Notes under the pieces: model-generated | Told to the model about the DNA's origin: nothing | The model's database searches: none | The model's input: the letters and a program-made list of their open reading frames with translations, nothing else | Assembly (NCBI RefSeq): GCF_030272615.1 | Contig: NC_081406.1 | Coordinates: forward strand, 483,695,900-483,759,899 | Reading direction: 5' to 3' | Source: Cryptomeria japonica | Lineage: Eukaryota > Streptophyta > Pinopsida > Cupressales > Cupressaceae | Length of the DNA: 64,000 bases | Shown here: piece by piece, positions 57,450 through 64,000 of the stretch | How the letters are laid out: each line of letters starts with the position of its first letter | Numbering within the stretch: position 1 is the stretch's first letter | Made by a program: the position numbers and the translations under genes

Positions 57450-57682
57450 CAATGTTGATGTGACATGAGTTGGAATTAAAAATTGGAGAATAATGATTAG
57501 CATGATTATGAGAGATTCTAGAAGGATTAATTAGGTTGAGTGGGTTTAGAGGAAATAATTATTGGAGGGGACTTAAGAAGAATAGGGGAATAATTAATTT
57601 ATTTGATAAATTAATTAATAGTGACAAGATTAATTAGATTGGATTTAATTGACACTAAGAGGAATAAGGTTAACACAATTAA
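57450..57682. repeat. Dispersed repeat R1, copy 2
   Basis: Second copy of 3738-4034, same strand, with about 70 bp missing between two GAGTGG repeats. Right of 57682 the sequence differs from copy 1. Confidence 0.75.
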
Positions 57683-60548
57683 ATCAATTAATTGTCTTGA
57701 CAAGCTTAAATTAATTTAAATATTAATTTTAGGTGTACATCTATTATTTTTGGCAAAAAATAAAAATTCACATGAACTTAAAAGTTGGTTATTTCAACAA
57801 AAAATAGAACTCATAATTGTCAATTAAAATGTTAAAATCATTGTTCATAAAACATCTTTAAATATTGGGTGTGCATCTCAAATCATCTATCAAAGTTTAG
57901 GTTTTTATTTTTAGAAAAATAGTCATCAAAGTTAAGGTTGCTAAAAATTTAAGATCGTAACAACATATACTAGAACATAAGTCACATTGTAAATTCTAAA
58001 TTTTGAATATTATTATGTAATCAATAATTAGAATGAGACTACCAATAAGAAACCTTTGAAGCTCAATGATTGGTAGATAATAAATTATTTTTAATAGCAT
58101 AGTTTAAATCTAATCAAATAATCATATATCTTTTGATTGTATGCATTGTGCTAGTTTTATAAATATAATTTTAAGCCCCAATATTATGTTGAAAATAGAT
58201 TTATGAAAGAACTAGATAAGTCTCCAAATGAATGAATAAAAGCATGAGGTATAGAATAAAACTAATTGAGTGCATAATCTTGTGCAATAAATATATTGTA
58301 TTAAAATATCATGTTCAATGCAAAGGATTTTTTTTGCCATCATATATTTCAAAATTGTGTCCAATGAACCCTATTGGTAATAGATAACTAGATGTGTCAC
58401 ATGACAATATATAATATAATAGTTCTCACTTATTATATGTATTTAAATTGAAATTTATAAATATTTTCTATTAGCATTTATATCTCTAAATTCAACCATG
58501 ATGGTGGCTAATCCATGGGTAAAACTAGGTAGTGTAGAAACAATGAAAATAAGAGTGGTCAAAGGAGTGGTAGAAACAAAGGGTATATAAGTAGTGAAGG
58601 TAGAAGTAGAAATGATATAGGCTATATGAGTAGCCAACGAAAGAGTGTTAAAAAAAAATAGAATATGTGTAATCAAAGGAGTAATTATAATAAGATATAA
58701 GATTGTGATATGTAAAACACTGAAAGATATGACAATAATGGTAGGACAAGGTTAAGTAAAATGAGCTACGTGGGAGAGGAATTATTTTGAGAAATATTAA
58801 TGGGAAGGAGACATGGGAGATGACTGGAATCTTAAATGAAAAATATAAGAGGAGTGAGTGGTGTAAACTTGCTAAGTGGTGCAAGAGCACCCAAAGACAC
58901 AAATAAACCCTAAAGAGTCTAATATCACCCATGAGGTCAAAATGTTCATATGTAGTAGGTTGATAGGTTTGTGAGTCAATAAGACCCAATTGATGTAAGT
59001 CATTGTCATGGTTGCATTTTATAAGCCACCATGGACAAATGACCATGTGGGTCACTAGGAGTCTAAGCATGAGTCAGGCAATAAATATTGGTCTTAGAAA
59101 CATCAAACCAATCCTTGGAATAGGCCAAATACACCTTGGAGTCGCCAAATTTGAAAGTTGCAAGTTGACAACTTTAGTTGTCATTGCAAAATATTGTAAA
59201 AAGGGGTAACTAATCCTCCAACGGTTCCAAAGTTTGAAAAGTGGTTGGAAACCATTACGGAGGCTATATTGGGCCCACATGGATTGATTCCAAGTTTTTT
59301 GTTGTTGAAGTTGTTGAATTTGGTGATGTTTTGTAGTTTTGAAGTAATACAACATACTTGGAGTTTCTTGAAATTCAACTTGTTAGATGTTCATTTCCAA
59401 CTTGTACGGATAGGTGGATGCCTAAAACCAATTGGATGAATTAGGGAAGTCTCTTACCTTTCATTTGAATCAAGTTTTACGTCTTGTAACAATTGGGTTG
59501 TAGAGATCCATCAAACCCTATCCAGACTAGTCACAAACCCTGCCAGCACCTAGGGTTTCACTAAAAAGGATGCCCTTAATTTGACATTTTCACCAAATGA
59601 ACAAAAAACCTATGGGAAAATGTTAGAGGGGCCATTGTACCATAATATTTTGGTGTTGGTTTGTAGGGAGGTGATGAGAAGGCAACAAACCGGAAGGAGG
59701 TTAACCTTAACCAGTCAATCTCTAAGGCTCACAGACTCAACCGGTTAATCCCTGTTTCCAAAGATCCTTACACAACACCAAGTCAAGAAATGGTTCAATG
59801 AAACCAACAACACCTTGGAAAACCCCATGGATCCACTATGTCCACTTATAGACAACTAACACATCTCCAGTACTTGTGTGGCTATATACACCCTTGCATA
59901 CAATGAGTGGGCTCCTACTAGGCTTAAGGGTTTGAATGTCCCACTTGAACAATTGAACACAACAATCCTTGGAGGGGTGTTCTCACAACACCTTAACACA
60001 AATGAAATAGGATTTCATGGTTTAGGTCCACCAGAACATCTATCTTAACTCATTCACCCACAAACCTGAACCGGTTGTTGTTAGGCCTCCTTTTGAAGGA
60101 ATCAGGTGATAACTTTTGACACCTTGAGGATCTAGAAAAACAAGTTATGTTTTCAGATACCCTTTTGGGATTTTTAAACAATATCTCAAATTTTGGTACC
60201 GAATCAATTTGTAGATATTCCAACTGGTGCTGCACTAACAGACCTAATAAGGCTTTCAGACCTTATATTTGACTGAACGCCTTTCACAAACTAGTTTGGT
60301 TCTCCTAATGGGTGACTATCATTGACTATGAAATGCAATGTAAACCTCCAAAGTAATATTTTACCACATTCAAGACCTTTTTCAATGCTCTACCACTCAA
60401 TTCTCTCACACTGTACTCATCAAACCAGTCTGTCACATAGAGATACCAGACCTAGGATTAGTTCTCCATCCTCTTCACCCTGTTGTATCCTCTTAATGGA
60501 TTTTGGTACTGACATATGATACAATGGCCTATCATCCCATGTAACAGT
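57683..60548. other. Unassigned AT-rich DNA
   Basis: No credible gene or element ends. The part up to 58500 is very AT-rich. Irregular GTAGAAAY/AGTGGT repeats lie at 58525-58640. More complex sequence at 59600-60540 contains ACCGGTT motifs but no frame of note. It could be old retroelement UTR or LTR remains. Confidence 0.45.
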
Positions 60549-61619
60549 TGTTAGGACCCAGGAAGGACAACTGAGAGTGGGGGTGAATCAGTTGTCAACC
60601 AGTTGTTAATAGATTGTAATCCAAATGCAAATTATTCCAACTAAACTTAATGCCGGTAAACCAAACTTAAGTGTCAGTAAAATAGATTAACAATTATAGA
60701 AGTACCGGTTTAACTTAATGCATAAAACAAAAATAGAAACAACATCTACAACACATGACACAGAGGTTTTGATGTAGAAACCCGCTAAGGGAAAAACCAT
60801 GGTGGGAAACCTTACCCACAATCGGATGATACAACTGCAGATAGTAAGTGTATACAAATAGGGTCTGCACCTATAGAAAGGCCAACTTCCTAGAGCTCAT
60901 GGCTCAATCACAAAATAGGAGTCACATTGACTACACAATTGGATGGTTAAATCCAATGATAATGTACTGCTCAAAATAGCATCTCCAATGTTGGATTCAG
61001 TACTAGTTAAGCTCTAAACATGAGTGCCAAAACACCTTCATAACCTTCCTTCAACCTTCAAATAATGTCTGCGTGATTTGCACAAGGATCTGCTTATTTT
61101 CTCTCTTCAATATTCAAACACACTCATACCATATCCTATATCCCAATCTTCAATAAGATCTTACAATCATATATACAAAACCTAAGACCAAATGTATAGG
61201 TCGACTCACTAAAGATATTATAATTTATTCAATTACAAATAATTCTTGATGTGATACAACATGTCAGCTTAATACATTTACCATATTATCCCATCAATAA
61301 ACAATCTCCATAACATGTCGTGCTGATCTGGAGTACCGGTCCATAACCTAGACCTATCTACTGGTAAAGGCAAATCTGTCAACCTGATTAGACCAACAAG
61401 CAAAACACCAAATCCAGACATAACCAAATGATCTCCAAATGATAACAAGTCATCGTCACTGCCGGTGAACAATATAACCTACTGGTGAACACATACCGAT
61501 GACTGTGCATAAGCCACTAACCATACTGGTGCACATAATGTAAACCTCCAAGAAGACAAGTGTTGACATTAATGACAAAACCAATGCAACATATGACATA
61601 GTCATCCATAATACCAACA
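60549..61619 (-). repeat. 3' LTR of the copia element
   Basis: 1071 bp. The + strand starts TGTTAGGACCC, includes 'GAGAGTGGGGGTGAATCAG' and ends ATACCAACA. Minus-strand termini are TGTTGG/CCTAACA. It has the 'GGGAAAAACCATGGTGGGAAACC' type box (60789-60811), ACCGGTT/ACCGGTC sites and a polyadenylation region typical of this LTR group. Confidence 0.88.
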
Positions 61620-61633
61620 ACCTCCCCCTTTGG
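61620..61633 (-). other. Polypurine tract of the copia element
   Basis: The minus strand reads CCAAAGGGGGAGGT directly before the LTR start TGTTGG. This is the usual plus-strand primer position and sequence for plant copia elements. Confidence 0.85.
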
Positions 61634-61988
61634 CATTGATGCCAATACTAGATGGAAAAACATCTAAGTGCCAAAAATAGAGTGCCAAAAACCAATAGAC
61701 CAACAATCTCCCAAGGGTAGATCGATACAAAGTTATGTAACAGGAACATAAACCAAAAATACATATATCCAAAAGAGTATATCTCTCCAAGTAGAATGAT
61801 CATCTCTCCCCAAATATAAATTTTTTCCATAGATATCTATCCCCCTTTGACATCAAATGCCAAAGCAGTTAAGAATTCAAAACTTAACATTCAGCCAACT
61901 ACTCCCCCTGAGAAGTAGCTCTCCTCCATCAAAGCCGGAAAAAGCTTTTTCTGCTAGTCCATGCCTATTTGATGCCAATCTTCATCAT

Positions 61989-63797
61989 TCAAGTCTCTAT
62001 CGGTGGGGAAATTACCCCAAGCTGCTCTATGAGATATTCAAATGTTTCCTTAGGTAAAGGCTTTGTAAAGATATCTCCAATTTTCTCTTTAGTATTCACA
62101 TAAACCAATTTTACTTCATTTTCTTCAACATTCTCTTTCAGAAAATTATACTTAATAGAAACATGCTTTGTCTTAGAGTGAAATACTGGATTCTTTGATA
62201 TATCAATTGCTGCTAAATTATCACAATAGATAATTATTGGTTCTTTGCATTTTACCTTTATATCCTTCAACATTTGTTTGATCCATAATACCTGAGTACA
62301 ATTAGTTGCTGCTGCAACATATTTTGATTTTGTTGTTGATAATGATGTACAAGTCTTCTTCTTGCTTATCCATGAAATCAATCTTCTGCCAAGAAAGAAT
62401 ACACCGCCAGTGGTACTCTTTCTGTCATCTACATCTCCTACCCAATTTGCATCAGTGTATGCACATAAATCTAAATTTTCATCTTTAGGATACCATAAAC
62501 CAAGATTTGTTGTGCCTTGTAGGTACCAGAAAATCCTTTTAACTGTTGATTCATGATTTTCTTTAGGATTGCTTTGAAATCTTGAAACAATACATACTGC
62601 ATTCATTATATCAGGTCTTGTTTGTGTCAAATACAGTAAACCTCCAATCATAGATTTGTATCTTGTTGGATTAGTAGGACCTGAATCATCCTTCAATGTC
62701 AATTTATCAGTTGTAGTCATAGGAGTACTTACCGGTTTGGAATTTTCCATACCAAATTTCTTCAAGAGTTCCTTCAAGTACTTTGTTTGACATATGAATA
62801 TACCTTTATCTATTTGTGAAATCTGCAAACCTAGAAATTTTTTTATCTCTCTTATATAATCCATCTTCACCTCCAAAAATGATATCATCCACAAATACTT
62901 CAATAGCCAAAATATCATCATTGGTAACTTTGTAATACAAATTACTGCCAGCATTACCTTTTGTGTAACCAAGCTTTAAAAGATATTTATCCAATCTAGC
63001 ATACCAAGCTCTAGGAGCTTGCTTCAATCCATATAAAGCTTTCCTTAACCTGCAAACCATATCCTTATTATCTATCAAAGAAAATCCATTAGGTTGTTCA
63101 ATGTAAACTTCCTCCTCAAGATCTCCATTCAAAAATGCATATTTTACATCCATTTGATAAACTTTATAGTTCTTATAAGCTGCAAATGCAATTAATAGTC
63201 TAACTGCCTCAATTCTGGCTACCCGTGCAAAGGTTTCATTATAATCAATTCCTTCTTTCTGTGAATAACCTTTACAAACTAATCTTGCTTTGTTTCTGAT
63301 TACTTCTCCATCTTCATTAAGTTTATTTTGATATACCCATTTAGTTCCAATTACATTTTTGTCTTTAGGCCGGGGAACCAATGTTTGAGTGTTGTTCTTT
63401 TCAATTTGTTCTAATTCATCTTCCATTACTTTTATCCAATTTTCATCCTGACATGCTTCAATAACAAATGCTGGTTCAACCTGATAAATTAAACATACCT
63501 CTTCATTTGTCAATCTTCCTCTAGTCATAACACCTTGATTCTTGTTTCCAATTATCTGATTCTCTGAATGATTCAATCTTACATACCTGGGTTTGTTTTG
63601 ACTAACATTTAGATGTTGCTATTCTTCAGTCATAGTTGAGTTTTCTGATGGTACCGGTGTGACTGGGTCTTCATTTTGTACCAGTGCAATCTATGTCAGT
63701 TGGTCTATAATCATTTCAACTATCGGTTCTACAGATCTTGAATCTCTTCTAAAGTGTTCCTCTATCTTCACATTAGTACTCTCAATGATTTTATGTA
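61989..63797 (-). pseudogene. Copia pol: reverse transcriptase and RNase H
   Basis: The stretch 63576-62806 holds RT: 'VIGTKWVYQNKLNEDGEVIR', 'ARLVCKGYSQKEGIDY', 'VYQMDVKYAFLNGDLEEEVY', 'LRKALYGLKQAPRAWY' and catalytic 'FVDDIIF'. A shift near 62870 leads into 62972-61989: 'GLQISQIDKGIFICQTKYL', 'GLLYLTQTRPDI', RNase H 'CAYTDANWVGDVDDRKSTTG', 'YCDNLAAIDISKNPVFHSK' and 'FTKPLPKETFEYLIEQLG'. The frame before 63576 continues with a stop near 63620. FVDD replaces the more common YVDD. Apart from one shift and one stop it is almost complete. Confidence 0.92.
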
Positions 63798-64000
63798 TGT
63801 TAGGATTGATGATAGTCCCAAAGATACTGAGAGGGGGGGTGAATCAGTATCTAACCATTTTACAGAATTTCTGACCTTATTAAGTGTTTTGCATTCCAGA
63901 ATAGTGTACCGGTAAACAAGAATTAATGCAGTAAATAAGAATAGTAAAGACAACATAGAAAGCACACCATAACACAAGATGTTTAACGAGGAAACCTGGT
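63798..64000 (-). repeat. Start of another copia LTR (runs off the window)
   Basis: The + strand starts TGTTAGGATTGATGATAGTCC and has 'GAGAGGGGGGGTGAATCAG' at 63829-63847, the same end structure as the LTRs at 48356 and 60549. The spacer differs, so it is a different subfamily. It interrupts the pol of the copia element on its left. Confidence 0.75.

Larger units (their letters stand above)
60549..63797 (-). mobile_element. Ty1/copia retrotransposon, 3' part
   Basis: Minus-strand element with 3' LTR (61619-60549), polypurine tract and the end of pol (RT, RNase H). It is cut near 63798 by another copia LTR that runs off the window, so protease, integrase and gag are not visible. It is related to the deleted copia element at 48356-50180 by its LTR ends and RNase H. 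The pol frame carries at least one shift but is the best-preserved pol in the window. Confidence 0.88.

Noticed and set aside
58648-59355. Minus-strand frames of 140 and 93 codons
   Set aside because: AT-rich, Leu/Ile/Tyr-biased, without a family match I can see and without flanking gene signals. I left the region as unassigned.

Overview
The window is a stack of decayed transposable elements from a large plant nuclear genome. I see no intact host gene, no tRNA or rRNA gene and no CRISPR array. Ty3/gypsy, Ty1/copia, LINE and CACTA elements sit inside one another, nearly every reading frame is broken, and LTR pairs differ at roughly one base in twenty by eye. This suggests a gymnosperm, probably a conifer. 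The captured PPR fragment looks conifer-like to me, but the taxon is an inference.

Left part (1-14934). A degenerate repeat and the end of a copia-type LTR are followed by the 3' half of a plant L1-type LINE (about 1102-3737, + strand). Next comes a GGATGG-rich sequence called A here (3738-6267 and 12732-14934). A is split by an Athila-like Ty3/gypsy element on the minus strand (6268-12731). That element keeps its 5' LTR, a tRNA-Asp-type primer site, gag, protease, RT, RNase H and integrase, but has lost its 3' end.

Centre (14935-56432). I read this as one giant Tat/Ogre-like Ty3/gypsy element on the minus strand, called C. Its 3' LTR (14935-22695) is about 6.5 kb without its insertion. Its 5' LTR (50435-56432) has lost the U3 end. 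Both LTRs carry the remains of one long ORF of unrecognised function. The internal gag, protease, extra RNase H, RT, RNase H and integrase are split by D, a gag-only LTR retrotransposon (25272-43721) with 2.3-kb LTRs. One LTR of D is split by a 10.9-kb CACTA DNA transposon (25706-36641) with an exact CCA target duplication. The CACTA element carries tnp2 remains, a long hairpin, a copia LTR fragment and a piece of a PPR gene. C also holds a solo copia LTR (16277-17520, TCCCC duplication), a copia element with a large internal deletion (48356-50180) and a 1.1-kb MITE-like element (53606-54692). For the solo LTR and the MITE, the other LTR of C preserves the empty site.

Right part (56433-64000). 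A second copy of the A-associated repeat (57450-57682) and unassigned AT-rich DNA are followed by a copia element on the minus strand (60549 onward) with 3' LTR, polypurine tract, RNase H and RT. Another copia LTR starting near 63798 interrupts it and runs out of the window.

The insertion order can be read from the nesting: C first, then D into the pol of C, then CACTA into an LTR of D. The copia fragment lies inside CACTA. The solo LTR, the deleted copia and the MITE entered C independently.
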